This document shows positions 45,601 through 54,600 of a DNA stretch of 64,000 nt, in pieces. The position numbers and the translations under genes are program-made. A model generated the notes under the pieces. That model had not been told where the DNA came from, did no database searches, and worked only from the letters and a program-made list of their open reading frames with translations. The DNA is from Endomychus coccineus (Eukaryota; Arthropoda; Insecta; Coleoptera; Endomychidae): the NCBI GenBank assembly GCA_958510875.1, contig OY294069.1:165849111-165913110 (forward strand), read 5' to 3'. Every line of letters starts with the position of its first letter. The first letter of the stretch is position 1.

Positions 45601-46492
45601 TGCAGCGAGATTATTTGATTCTCAAAATTTGACTTGCATTTCCACAAAAACGTTTTGATGAAACTGAAATCTTATCCTATGTTGGACAGCGCGATGACAT
45701 GTGTGACGTAGATGGTATTTTGCCACTTTTAGTGTTCATAACAGACAACAACCTAAAAAAGGTATTGACGGAAACATACAAACTGTTGGATGTTATTTGT
45801 ACAACGCCCATGTCGACAGCAGAATGTGAACGATGTTTTCCACCCTCAAACGTATTAAAACTTTTCTGAGAAGCTCAATGTCAGAAGATTGTCTGAACGC
45901 ATTGGCGGTCCTATCAATAGAAAAGAAGTTCGTCCAGTGTGTCCCGGATTTTGACAACACAGTCAGAGACGTTTTTTCCAGCATGAAAAATAGGAGAACG
46001 GTTTCATGTACAAAAAATAGCTATGTTTTTTCCTTGCCCACCCTCTTTCATAACTCACGAGCCGCCACTGAAAATAAGGTCTAAGCTTTTATTCGATTTG
46101 ATTTAAAATGTTCAAAATTCCCATGAACTATTCCGCAATACTATTACGTCACTGTTAAACTGACTCATATAACCAGAATTGTGAAAGTTTATTGTAGTAA
46201 CTAAGAAAAGCAAACAATGTCTAAACAGTAATTATGAACGTTAGCCGATTTGATATCTAGGGTAGACTAACATCAACTATCAACATCAACAATGATAATG
46301 TGAGTAACGCATGATTCATTTAGTTGCTATGTTCACACACAATAATATTCGAATAGATAACTAGACAACACTTACCATTTCCGCAATTTTAACAACACCC
46401 GATTCTGTTTTCAAAAATTGCAAATTGAGGCAAGTGCAGCATCGACAACAACAACAACAACTAACTCCACTTCCGCTCTGACTGTTTCCCAT
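30673..46492 (-). CDS. sing: Singles bar-like MARVEL four-transmembrane protein, 172 residues, four exons
   Basis: The exons are 46492-46376, 43119-42937, 31844-31704 and 30750-30673. All junctions are GT/AG and phase 0 (39, 61, 47 and 25 codons plus stop). The N-terminus is MGNSQS followed by a cysteine cluster (CCCCCRCCTC), which suggests myristoylation and palmitoylation. Then come KTESGVVKIAEM-VLGFFCQSLA (TM1), SLFTTMLLLFCYIF (TM2), IRQSLL-ETAFNTIAAFSYIS (TM3) and MSAAY-MIGSVVGLLYAYDAW (TM4). The IRQSL, FN, YLGYAV and PAMSAAY segments are those I associate with singles bar, a MARVEL protein needed for myoblast fusion in Drosophila. It acts in the plasma or vesicle membrane. Intron 2, about 11 kb long, contains LINEs, mariner, a Penelope-like element and an LTR candidate. 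Intron 1 holds hAT and LINE remains. The start is the only ATG in the N-terminal exon frame. Confidence 0.88.
31027..31278 (-). pseudogene. LINE reverse transcriptase fragment (motif B)
   Basis: GVPQGPVLVLASILFLHHIN and then a YADD-like box changed to FAND. This is an I/Jockey-type RT core piece, inactive by substitution and truncation, inside the singles bar-like intron 3. Confidence 0.65.
32100..33290 (-). pseudogene. R2/NeSL-type LINE reverse transcriptase remnant
   Basis: Successive minus-strand pieces are VLIPKNGGLYDPKNYRPITR-like (33149-32916), then KYTRALGMELRLDKGAVFHL (32858-32670), then IYLPRHQGGRGLLSLEGLYR (32499-32293). The latter two are typical of the RT thumb and post-RT region in restriction-like-endonuclease LINEs. 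There are several frameshifts. The fragment at 5970-6310 could be the missing C-terminus of the same family. Confidence 0.7.
33295..33789 (-). pseudogene. LINE RT C-terminal fragment, 164 open codons
   Basis: It reads LNSIHKWCILNKLPLNIQKC, then ETKDLGITYDQKLSF, then YVRSHLEYGSLIWSPI. This is the RT palm end and thumb of a Jockey/CR1-group element, with good reading-frame preservation but no YADD box or N-terminus. It lies directly upstream (minus sense) of the R2-type remnant. Confidence 0.8.
34636..34677 (-). ncRNA. Hammerhead-like ribozyme, best copy
   Basis: On the minus strand the order is stem I 5' arm GUCUU (34677-34673), CUGAUGA box (34672-34666), stem II UGGUC-GUGA-GACC, then GAAAC, a short self-complementary stem III (ACGUACGU), A at the cleavage site, and stem I 3' arm AAGAC (34640-34636). 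Stem I arms pair perfectly, and stem II is a four-pair helix with a GUGA loop. One extra U sits between the CUGAUGA box and stem II, and stem III is only two pairs if folded alone or four in a dimer. Short-stem-III hammerheads are known from Penelope-like retroelements. Activity is inferred, not shown. Confidence 0.65.
34781..34817 (+). ncRNA. Hammerhead-like motif, inverted partner lacking stem I
   Basis: The CUGAUGA box (34781-34787), stem II, GAAAC and stem III are identical to the minus copy. The sequence just 5' is GAACGGAA, which does not pair with AAGAC downstream, so stem I is lost. It is probably inactive alone. It could pair with the minus copy's transcript over its full length. Confidence 0.55.
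35356..35402 (-). ncRNA. Decayed hammerhead-like copy
   Basis: Stem I arms (ACGUCUU and AAAGACG) and the CUGAUGA box are kept. Stem II (GGUC against GAAA) and stem III are broken. It abuts the truncated end of the mariner copy to the right. Confidence 0.45.
35405..36840 (-). pseudogene. Mariner transposon copy, broken and interrupted
   Basis: In minus-strand order there are a leader matching 8700-8815, a start at MEKVNF-like sequence, ERAGRSIEVTTPEIVDK, ARWAPHLLFVDNK, and FLRRFVTVDETWIHH (first catalytic Asp). Then comes the frame end at TCPGE. The continuing GLSANKV...WDAHGII (second Asp) lies at 35405-35460, beyond the inserted element. There are several stops and frameshifts. The 3' part is cut where the decayed ribozyme repeat begins. 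The motifs are those of Mos1-like mariners. Confidence 0.8.
35469..36202. mobile_element. hAT-type MITE, 734 bp, nested in mariner
   Basis: The terminal inverted repeats are TAGGGTTACCAGA and its complement TCTGGTAACCCTA. The 8-bp duplication ccgataag lies directly outside both ends (35461-35468 and 36203-36210). The right end carries several subterminal copies of aaaaagcgaaca, and the left end carries one. An 8-bp duplication fits hAT. No transposase is present. Removing it rejoins the mariner coding sequence exactly. Confidence 0.9.
37199..38640 (-). mobile_element. Possible LTR with tRNA primer-binding site (minus sense)
   Basis: At 37438-37456 the minus strand reads TGGCGCCCGAGG..., complementary to a tRNA 3' end including the TTCGAATCC T-loop and CCA. 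That is what a retroelement primer-binding site looks like. The preceding minus-strand sequence (toward 38600) has a TATA-type box (TATAAAAAGGGCG near 38550). The LTR borders are not defined and no gag-pol follows. A mariner-like terminus (ctttcaccttgccctcgta) at 37199-37218 lies next to it. Confidence 0.35.
39132..40781 (+). pseudogene. Penelope-like reverse transcriptase, one stop and a late frameshift
   Basis: The frame is the same before and after a single TAA at 39615-39617, within the motif ILRAD-stop-GNSTVVMNRS. RT motifs in order are GLPKIHKPSVPLRPIVST, FDVESLFTNVPI (motif A), [20 protein letters not shown] (motif B), FRYVDDTFVIWQHG (YVDD catalytic box) and SLSFLDVLVSRQ. All catalytic aspartates are present. 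After the KAIK segment (near 40690) a few bases are missing relative to copy B (ataaagaaatacacttc there), so the endonuclease falls out of frame. The enzyme would copy RNA at a nicked genomic target. The low damage suggests recent activity. Confidence 0.9.
40890..41263 (+). pseudogene. GIY-YIG endonuclease domain of the Penelope-like element
   Basis: The domain begins [20 protein letters not shown], with the GIY and YIG strands as VYS and YIG, followed by [16 protein letters not shown]. The open frame from 40973 to 41263 continues to YLPNIWKPILENS. It is in a different frame from the RT because of the deletion near 40690. The CxC spacing between GIY and YIG is typical of canonical Penelope-like elements. 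The domain nicks target DNA to prime reverse transcription. Confidence 0.88.
41367..41409 (+). ncRNA. Hammerhead-like motif at the 3' end of Penelope-like copy A
   Basis: Stem I arm UGCC, the CUGAAGA box (41371-41377), an extra U, stem II GCCA with UGGC, GAAACGUC with a loopless two-pair stem III, then stem I arm GGUA. In copy C (minus, 57183-57235) the downstream arm is GGCA, pairing perfectly with UGCC. The motif is conserved in five fragments of the family in this window. Such minimal forms would need to act as dimers. Confidence 0.5.
41935..42171. repeat. Palindromic pair of tRNA-derived SINE-like units
   Basis: The arms 41935-42048 and 42064-42171 are reverse complements. Each carries a pol III box-A-like TGGTGTAATTGG and, farther on, gacatccaggaatgtg. 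The right arm also has gtgggttcag as a weak box B. It looks like two inverted copies of a tRNA-derived unit in head-to-head form. Confidence 0.6.
43390..44700 (-). pseudogene. LINE (CR1/L2-like) reverse transcriptase, frameshifted
   Basis: The minus frames 44350-43964 and 44051-43680 join with a frameshift. They carry FGVRVGQQFSNPLDVIPGVP, PQGSILGPLLFLIYTADLQ (motif B) and SSYADDPK (YADD box), then SQNDLGVIITNNLSW and YIQPLLEYCNIKWHP. The left end to 43390 decays into the 3' region. It lies in intron 1 of the singles bar-like gene. Confidence 0.8.
44700..46080 (+). pseudogene. hAT transposase (ZMYM/DUF4371 type), multiply broken
   Basis: Ordered pieces in shifting frames are SENFIALEADETTDTSNHHQ (catalytic Asp region), YDGASVMSGKTNGVQAIIKR, HYVHCYAHQFNLIIE, the open frame 45165-45560 (LPRAVLTRWIFKSQHQ...), and at the end TPMSTAECERCFSTLKRIKT, then FLRSSMSEDCLNALAVLSIE (dimerisation block). 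In-frame stops separate the pieces, so it is inactive. No terminal repeats were found. Confidence 0.8.
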
Positions 46493-46559
46493 TGTTATAA
46501 CGGTTGGTCCCCGCGATGTTAACATTTCACCTAGCCATAAGTCTTTAATTTAAAATCGT

Positions 46560-47270
46560 ACGATACAAACATAAGAACCATGGGTAGGTACTGAGAAGAC
46601 CGAAACTGAAATAAATAATAAACTTTGCAGGGGCGATGCGCCTGGCTTGGGGTGTCTATTTTGAGCGTTTTAAATATATTTAGTCGCATATTTTGAATGC
46701 TTTCGGATCTTGTCGTAATAATACCATTGTCGATCAGTTTGCGCTATAAATTGTCAATGAGTTTCAATTCGACTAATTATTTATGAACTTGTCCAGAGCT
46801 CAATAAAATGCAGCAATCTCATAATAAATTGACGTGCGAACAGGAGAAAGTAGGCTACAAACATTACAATATGCAAATCATAATGAATCTTAGTACGCAA
46901 GCTAACCATTTTGAGAAAGAAGGAATAAGTCCTGGTTTGAAAGAAAGTCTGTTTTCTATTCAAAATTCCCAAGTTCGCATAATATTCGGCAACAGATGGC
47001 AATTGTTAAAATCATTGAATTGTGGAATCATTTGCAGCTGAAACGGCATTTAGTTCAGGCAATAAGCCAGGAAAAAGGCCATAATAAAAAAAATATATAC
47101 AGGTATAGTGAGCTAGAATTTCAAAATATTTTTGCATTTTGTTCCTAATACCCCATAGATCATTCATGACTATCAAGACCGCGGGGGTCGACCTTTCTAC
47201 CCCCCCAAGACAAGGTTTCAATCCCTAAGAGGAGCATTCTTATAAAAACAATCCAAAAGTTTAGAAAATT
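46560..47270. other. Upstream flank of the singles bar-like gene
   Basis: No coding or element signal. It must include the promoter and 5' untranslated region of the minus-strand gene starting at 46492, but I see no certain TATA or initiator element. Confidence 0.4.
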
Positions 47271-47279
47271 AATGAATTA

Positions 47280-47930
47280 AGAGCCGAAAATGAGCCCTAA
47301 TATGTTTTTTGGGTCGCTGATCCCGATTACGCAGTTAGTTTTCTCGGGAAACTCCCTCCAGATGGGAAATTTGGGGTTTACTGGGGGTTGTGAATGATAA
47401 AACATAATGTTATTGCAAAAATTACCTCTAGTAGGTTTTTTGGGTCGCTGATCATGATTCCGCTGTTATTTTTCCCAAAAAACTATCTCCAGATGGAAAA
47501 TTCGGCGAATTTAAGATTTTCCTGAGACGGTTATGAATAATAAAGTATAATTTTGTTGCAGAAATGACCTCTATTAGGTCTTTTGGGCCGCTGATCACGA
47601 TTACGCTGTTATTTTTCCCAAAAAACTCTCCAGATAGAAAATTCGGGAAATTTGAGATTTTCCTGAGACGGTTATGAATAATAAAGTATAATTTTGTCAA
47701 AAAAATGACCCCTAGTATGTTTTTCCTCGGAAAACTCCCTCCAGATGGGACATTTGGGATTTTCCTGGGGTTTGGGAATAATAAAATATAATTTTGTTAC
47801 AAAAAAGATGACCGCTAGTAGGTTTTTTGGGTCGCTGATCACGATTTCGCCTGTTGGTTTTCTCGGAAAACCTTCTCCAGAGTGAAAAATCCTGAAAATT
47901 GTAATTTCCTTTGCAGTTTCGAGGAATAAA
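47280..47930. repeat. Tandem array, about five ~140-bp units
   Basis: Units start at about 47301, 47429, 47570, 47706 (internally deleted) and 47812. Each has tttttgggtcgctgatc, then a ctccagatggaaaatt block, then gttatgaataataaa and attttgttgcaaaaatgacc. Unit divergence is visible, so the array is old. A similar gggttgctgatcacg core occurs inside the foldback element at 55795-56838. Confidence 0.8.
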
Positions 47931-48060
47931 ATGAAAAAAAAATTCAGGTATATATTATTACTTTTTCTATTTTTTATTAAAGATCTACTTTTCTAAACTT
48001 CATTATTCTACATATTTGTTTACATCATTATATATATTATTATTATTATTATTATTATTC

Positions 48061-49050
48061 GACTTAAGCGATACACTTTCTCCGTGTAACCTGGACGAAA
48101 AATTTTACTGACATTGGGGTTCGGCTCGGTGGACAGGAACGAAGTTCATCATGACCTGTCAAACCAATGCTAATGGGATAGAAATTTTCTGACGAATTTA
48201 ACATAAAATCAGCTCTAGAATTGGCAGTTTTCGTTTGTGAAGAGTTTGTGGACACCTGTCTATACCTGAAGATGAGGGGCAACTTTAGACCTCGAAACTG
48301 ATAGTATCTATCGATTATTTAATGATTAAACTATATTCAGATTTGAATTGTAACATAAACTCACATTAATGAAACAGCAATTTTGAAAAAATCTTATATT
48401 TTAATGTGTTTTGATTTCTGAAACATGGAAATAAGCATCAACATAATTAACATACTCTTCATATAGATTATAATAATTGTTGCCCTTTTTCCTTTGATTA
48501 AATATCAAAATTTATATACTTCTCTTACAGGCAATTATTTGAAAATTACATGACTCACTACAGGAAGATACACTATGTTCCAAAAGAAGAAGCAAACTGT
48601 TTTTAAATTATCAGTTATCTTGCAAACCGGCTGGCTTAGTTGAGATATTATTCTATAGATGACGCCACTAATACGCGAATTTTTAGAATAAGAATCATCG
48701 TTGACTGTGTGTATAGTTGCGCCTCGTTGATTATTAATAGTTTTTTTACAAGAACTATTCCCAAAACACACTTCATATTACAAATTCAGAGTGTAATACT
48801 TTTTAAAATTTTTAATTGCAACTTCGGGGGAAGTACTACGTGTTTTCGTACTACTGTCCATATAATTTTTGTTAGAACAAGAACAAATTCCTTGTTACCT
48901 TTTAGAAAATAATTTTGAAAAATCAGCGGTGGCCGAACATATTTTGAATACAGGTCACACTATTTCTCAAGAAAGCTTATCACTTTTACAACACAGTACA
49001 GACAAATATCTAGGTAATTTAGAAGGGATGGAAATGTATAAACGAAAAAG
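48061..49050. other. Intergenic stretch between the two MARVEL genes
   Basis: AT-rich, beginning after an (ATT)n run at about 48035-48060. 48869-49050 shows a weak Penelope/LINE-like frame (EKSAVAEHILNTGHTI), the kind of segment seen after the GIY-YIG domain. I give it low weight. Confidence 0.4.
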
Positions 49051-49055
49051 CAATA

Positions 49056-50734
49056 CAAGGTGTTCCATCTCAGACGAGCCACCCCGTATATTTCTTATCC
49101 CATAGTGAGTGGAAAAATCTCCCGAAACACGTCGAATGATTTTGTTTGGGGGACATCTTTTGACGTATATTTGAGGCTTGAACGAGCAACCCCCTAATAG
49201 GGGGTGGTTCAACCCCTCAAAATTGAATAGGGGAGAGGGGTTGAGTGATACGTCATTTGAAAGGTCTTGGAAGCCTCTTTACAACGGTGTATGAAAAACG
49301 TAAATTTGATGAACCGCTTTTGCCAAAAATTAATTTTGTTGCTCGAATGCGCCACCTTGAATATTTTGGTTATTTGTACAATGTACAAGCTCATTTTTAT
49401 TAAGCCTTTTTTACAAACTCAAACAATCTTCAAAAAATCACATTCGTAAAAAAATTGAATTGTGTTGTCATGCTTACAATAAAAAAAATTAAATCTGCGT
49501 GTTCAAATCAAATGTTCAAATTGTCCTCCATTGACTTCCATACAATAATACATTCTCTCAAACTAATCAATAAAAAAACAGCAAAACATTTCCTTATGTT
49601 GCCTTCATTTGTTGTTCTTAGAAGGTGTTTATCTGGTTTTAACGTTTCTTCGATCATTTCATGATTTTAATCAATCTGTTGAGTTACTACTTTGCTGATT
49701 TGTTTAAAATTTCAAAAAATATGGTGTACACATTGCAAGAACGTGTTGAGCTGGTTAGCCTTTATTACCAAAATCAAAATTATGCCCGAGCGGCTGCAAG
49801 GATATTTAACGAAAACCATCCTGAACGTAGCGTTCGCCATAAGTGCGTAATGGAATTGATTTCAAAATTTGTGGAGACGGGTTCAGTAATGGATAGAAAA
49901 AGGGCATCCATTGGAATTGTTAATGATGAAGGAGCAGCTGTGGCTGCAATTGCATTCCCAACAAGACGGAGCTCCTCCTCACTACGCCGCACCAGTTCGC
50001 CAATACCTCAATTTGCAATACCCCGGTCGTTGGATTGGAAAAAGAGGTCCTATGGAGTGGCCTGCCCGATCTCCTGACCTGAACCCTCTGGACTTCTTCT
50101 TGTGGGGACATCTTAAGTCCAAGATTTTTGTGACTCAGCCTGAAAATTTGGACGAGATACGCCAACGAATTGTAAATGAGTGTCGTCAAATAACTCCAAT
50201 TATGCTGAACCATGTTAGAGACGGTTTTCAGTCAAGATTGTATTATTGTATGGAAGTCAATGGAGGACAATTTGAACATTTGATTTAAACATGCAGATTT
50301 AATTTTTTTCATTGTAAGCATGACAACACAATTCAATTTTTTTACGAATGTGATTTTTGACGATTGTTCAAGTTTGTAAAAAAGGCTTAGCAAAAATGAG
50401 CTTGTACATTGTACAAATAACCAAAATATTCAAGGTGGCGCATTCGAGCAACAAAATTAATTTTTGGCAAAAACGGTTCATCAAATTTACGTTTTTCATA
50501 CACCGTTGTAAAGGGGCTTCCAAGACCTTTCAAATGACGTATCACTCAACCCTTCTCCCCTATTCAATTTTGAGGGGTTGAAGCGCCCCCTATTAGGGGG
50601 TTGCTCGTTCAAGCCTCAAATATACGTCAAAAGATGTCCCCCAAACAAAATCATTCGACGTGTTTCGGGAGATTTTTCCACTCACTATGGGATAAGAAAT
50701 ATACGGGGTGGCTCGTCTGAGATGGAACACCCTG
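49056..50734 (+). mobile_element. IS630/Tc1/mariner element with 496-bp terminal inverted repeats
   Basis: The ends are caaggtgttccatctcag and its complement, with TA just outside each (49054-49055 and 50735-50736). The inverted repeats cover 49056-49552 and 50239-50734. The right one contains the last 15-16 codons of the transposase, so the left end carries an inverted copy of that coding end. The central part holds a transposase gene with an internal deletion. Confidence 0.88.
49721..50288 (+). pseudogene. Internally deleted transposase, apparent DD41D group
   Basis: The ATG at 49721 starts a helix-turn-helix segment (MVYTLQERVELVSLYYQNQN) followed by a cut-short linker. After a deletion and frame change, LQQDGAPPHYAAPVRQYLN carries the second catalytic Asp. 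The frame then continues to WPARSPDLNPLDFFLWGHLK, and the third acid is Asp 41 residues later. It ends VNGGQFEHLI. The block with the first catalytic Asp is missing, so this copy cannot transpose itself. The 41-residue spacing points to the DD41D (rosa-like) group. That assignment is my inference. Confidence 0.75.
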
Positions 50735-50759
50735 TATATCTAGTGTGAACTATTTTAGT

Positions 50760-51680
50760 TTATCGGTATACGAAAATTAAGACAGGCCTTACCTAACAGT
50801 ATATTCTTCAAGATGGTACAAAACTATGCCTATTGAAGTAAACATGATGTCAAAGTGGGTGGAGGAATCTACAGATGATAGGACTGCAGTATCTCATCTT
50901 GCCAAAGCAGACATCAGGAAATAAAAAAATTACGGGTCAAATCTATTGCTTGGCAAAAAGTTTTCGGGAATCTGGCAAATTATTTTCAATTTATTCTCAC
51001 TGGTGATATTACAAAATAATGCTTTGTCAATATACTAGGCTCTTGTTGGTAGTTCTGGTATTGTCCATTAGAATGAAAACTTCCGAAATTTAGCAATTTT
51101 ACTTAAAGAATTAACAGCTAAGAAATTCAAAACCTACCTACAACGAGCTTTAAGCCAGAAGATACACACCGGAGATAAAATAAATACATTTGAGTTTTTG
51201 TAATTTTTAATTCAGTTCTGTTATAAAATTCATCAAAAATCAATTGTTGTTATTAAAAATTAATTATACAAAATATTGACACATAACCTTAGCGTTCGGT
51301 TTCTTATATTTAACATTCAAGGCACATTTAAGCATGGACACGAATTTTTTGGTAATAATTGCAAATATTTCCAATATTACACATTATGATAATCCATTGT
51401 GTTTTGAGTTTGTGGGTGACGGTGGCAAAAATGTTTCTTATATTGCAATCCAGAAATATTTTTAGAGGTTTCAGTCTTCAACAACGATAGTACGGAACGT
51501 TGATCAAATGAACGTGATTTGAAACATAAGCTATTTGTAAGTACATTCTAACATTTCTAACAACCATTTTACTACCTAAATAATATATAGGTCAGCAAGA
51601 GATGATGCGTATTTTTCACGTCATGAAATGAAAAAAACTTCAAAATAGAGTAAAAATGCTTTTTCTTAAAAACTAGTTTC
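50760..51680. other. 3' flank of the MARVEL gene, no gene seen
   Basis: AT-rich sequence between the transposon end and the stop codon of the minus-strand MARVEL gene. It should hold that gene's 3' untranslated region. No clear AATAAA stands out. Confidence 0.4.
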
Positions 51681-51686
51681 CTCTTC

Positions 51687-54600
51687 TTAGAGACCTCGAT
51701 AGCTACGTAAAGCAAAAATGGTACTCAATAAGTACAATCCAGATAGAACCAATCCAATAATCTGAAATGAAAAATCATATTAGTTAATCAACCAGTCTAA
51801 TATTCACCACAATAAATGATGGCTAATCAAATCAGATGCCTTGATGTGAATAATACTTACGGCAGCGGCAAAATATGCGTCATATAAACTACTGTACGAG
51901 TTTTTATAATGATTTACTTCAATGATGAATGTTATACTGGCTGCTAAATATAAAATAAATGCAAATCCATGATACACCACCTCCTGCAATAGAAAGAAAT
52001 CATCAGTGAGTGTGAAATTTGAAGCCTTAAAGCTCTAATTAGTGTATCAACTCGAGGGACGATCATTATGTACAGGGTGGCTAAATTTCTATATTTTCTA
52101 GGGATTCTCGATAAGTATAAGAGATCCCAAAAAATTAACCTCCTCCCCTCGATCTCTTTTCTGGGAAAATGTCAATGGTGAAATCAAAAATTGGCTATCG
52201 TCGTTTGTTTCTGTTTTTCAGGTATATCTCAGTTATTTATGGAATTGGAATTCTTGAGGCACTTTTAAAAGTGGAATGCAGTGGAGTAGTCACTTTTTCC
52301 AAAAAATTTGAAAATGCGAGTTATTGCATAAAGTTATATTTTTTTATATGGAAGTCATAGTTGGCTTAGGCATCATTTCACCTTTACCTGAATTAACACC
52401 AGCTTTCTGCAGGTTGTTTTGCCTTTCATACAAATTTGGTGTTAACTTCCAGCTCGAAGACAGATAAAGTCTAACCAATTCCAAAACCAGGAAAGAAGAC
52501 CCTTCCTAATAATCATAGACCCATTGCAATATTATCTGTGATCTCTGAAGTGATGGAGAAAGCAATCAACAACGAGCTCATCCAATACCTAGAGAGCTCC
52601 AAAATCGTGAATCACCGGCAATATGACTTTCGTCAGCAGATATCACCATGAGACCTGCTTCCCTACGTAAAACATATATGGTAGAAATCTATTGAAAAAT
52701 ATGGGGAATCTCTAGCTGTAGCATTGACTATCTCCAAAGCATTTGATCAAGTCTGACACCAAAGCCTTCTTTGAAAACTTCCTTCATATGGTTGGCTGCC
52801 TCAACTTCGTTACTTACTATCGAGTTTTATCTCAGATAGATCACCCCATGTGATGGTTGAACGGAGTATGCTACGATACAATGGCTATAACGCTGGTATT
52901 GCATAGGCATATGTCTGGGCACCAACTTTGTTTACTCTTCTTTTTTTTTAATTTAAACTCAACATACATGAAAAAGTAAGCTTGTCAAATACAGAAATAG
53001 AAACTTCAAATGGAAAAAATAACGTAAATATACAAAATAAAAACAAAAACCAACAAAATATCACTTAACCCACATATATGTAAGTCAATTTATACCACTA
53101 CTTTACTCCAATCGTAGTTGAAGAATTCGGCCAGGGTATAGATGGTATGGGATAAGAGTAACTTAGAAAGTTTTGCTAGAAAACTACCCGTTTTCTCCAA
53201 CTTTATACCCTGAGGTATATGATTATAAATTCTGAGACACATGTAGTTGATGCCTTGCTGTGAGAAAGAGGTTCGGCCTTTCTTGTATTGTATTGATGGA
53301 CATCTCTATTAGTCTGGTAGCGATCCGTGTTCTCCTGCAGGTAGATTGCAGAGGTACGAATGTACAATGAAGTAATGGTCAGTATTCCCAGCTGTTTGAA
53401 AACACTTCTACAACTTGATCTTAGAAGGTATTTCAGCAAGTATTCTTATGACCTTTTTTGTTTTAGAAGTACACCCTGAAGGTTATTTTCGTTATCTCAT
53501 ATAAGAACGCCATATGTTGCAATTGACTGAAAATGTGCATAATATGAACACAGTGCTGCAGTTTGTGTAGCGATGTTCATGAGTCTCCTTATCATATAGG
53601 TGGCTGATGCCAGTTTAAGCAACAATTTCTCCACATGGATATTCCATTTCATGTTGTTCTGCGGGTGTATTCCCAGTAACTTAACAGATGTAATTTCTTC
53701 TGGCCTGACTGTGAATGTAACCAACTGGGTTTTCGACGTATTCCTTTGTAGTTTGTTAGCTTGAAAGCCTTGTGACAGGCTCTTGGTCATATCAATCTTA
53801 TCTCTGTTTACGAGGCTTGTGTCATTGGCGAATATGCTAACCTTATGTGCATCTACGTTGTTTGGTAAATCATTCAGGTTCAACAAAAACAAAACTGTTA
53901 GCAGTATGGATCCTTGAGGAACGCCGCCCTTTCTATAGCCATGTTGATGGCTGGTGAATATATATTTTTTTTTGATAAACTTAATTAGTTGGTCTTTCCA
54001 ACGATCTGTTGGAAGTGACCACCTGCCCCGTCCACAGCTTTGCAGATAATCGTACACTTCATACCGCTTTCTCATCTAGAGCCCCTAAACCATCCAATCC
54101 AGAGAAGCGAGACAGAGACAGGTTAGCGCAATTACTGGAGATCTCGCGCATCGACATTGGAATGGGAATCTGATAATCTAGTAGAGTTTAATGCAACCAA
54201 AACTCAAGATTGCACCTTCTCCAGGGAGGCCGATCCCTAATACGATTATGTCAGATACCTAACCTAACCTAACAAAGCACAGATCCCACCTGTCCTGGAG
54301 TACTGTTCACACGTTTGGAGTTCGGCTCCCAAACGTACGCTGAAGCTCTTGGATTCTATCCAGAAGAGAGCTATTTGTCACTTACGAACTCATAGACCTG
54401 TCTGTCAGTCTGTCCTCATGATAACTCAAAAACAAAAGGTTCTATATCATATCCAAGTTGTGCTGTTCGGTGGCGTACCCCTATCAGGGAAATTGTGCAA
54501 TAAAGGCATCCTTTTTTGAAGAGTTGGAAACAACAAAAATCGTAACTCCCAAAGTATACATTGAATCGATTTAAAACTTTTACAGTAAATTTAAGTAACT

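Larger units (their letters stand above)
52450..54470 (+). pseudogene. LINE RT remnant (plus), split by a minus-strand LINE
   Basis: 52450-52940 encodes [20 protein letters not shown] and [14 protein letters not shown], which are RT fingers and motif A. 54280-54470 encodes [20 protein letters not shown] then [15 protein letters not shown], the C-terminal RT region. The middle is replaced by a minus-strand element (52941-54275). Stops and shifts show it is dead. Confidence 0.65.

Noticed and set aside
47280..47930. CRISPR-like array
   Set aside because: Units are about 140 bp with no spacer/repeat structure, and the genome is eukaryotic; it is an ordinary tandem repeat.
52073..52090. Another CAGGGTG transposon end (cagggtggctaaat)
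   Set aside because: No matching inverted end was found within a sensible distance, so I do not call an element.
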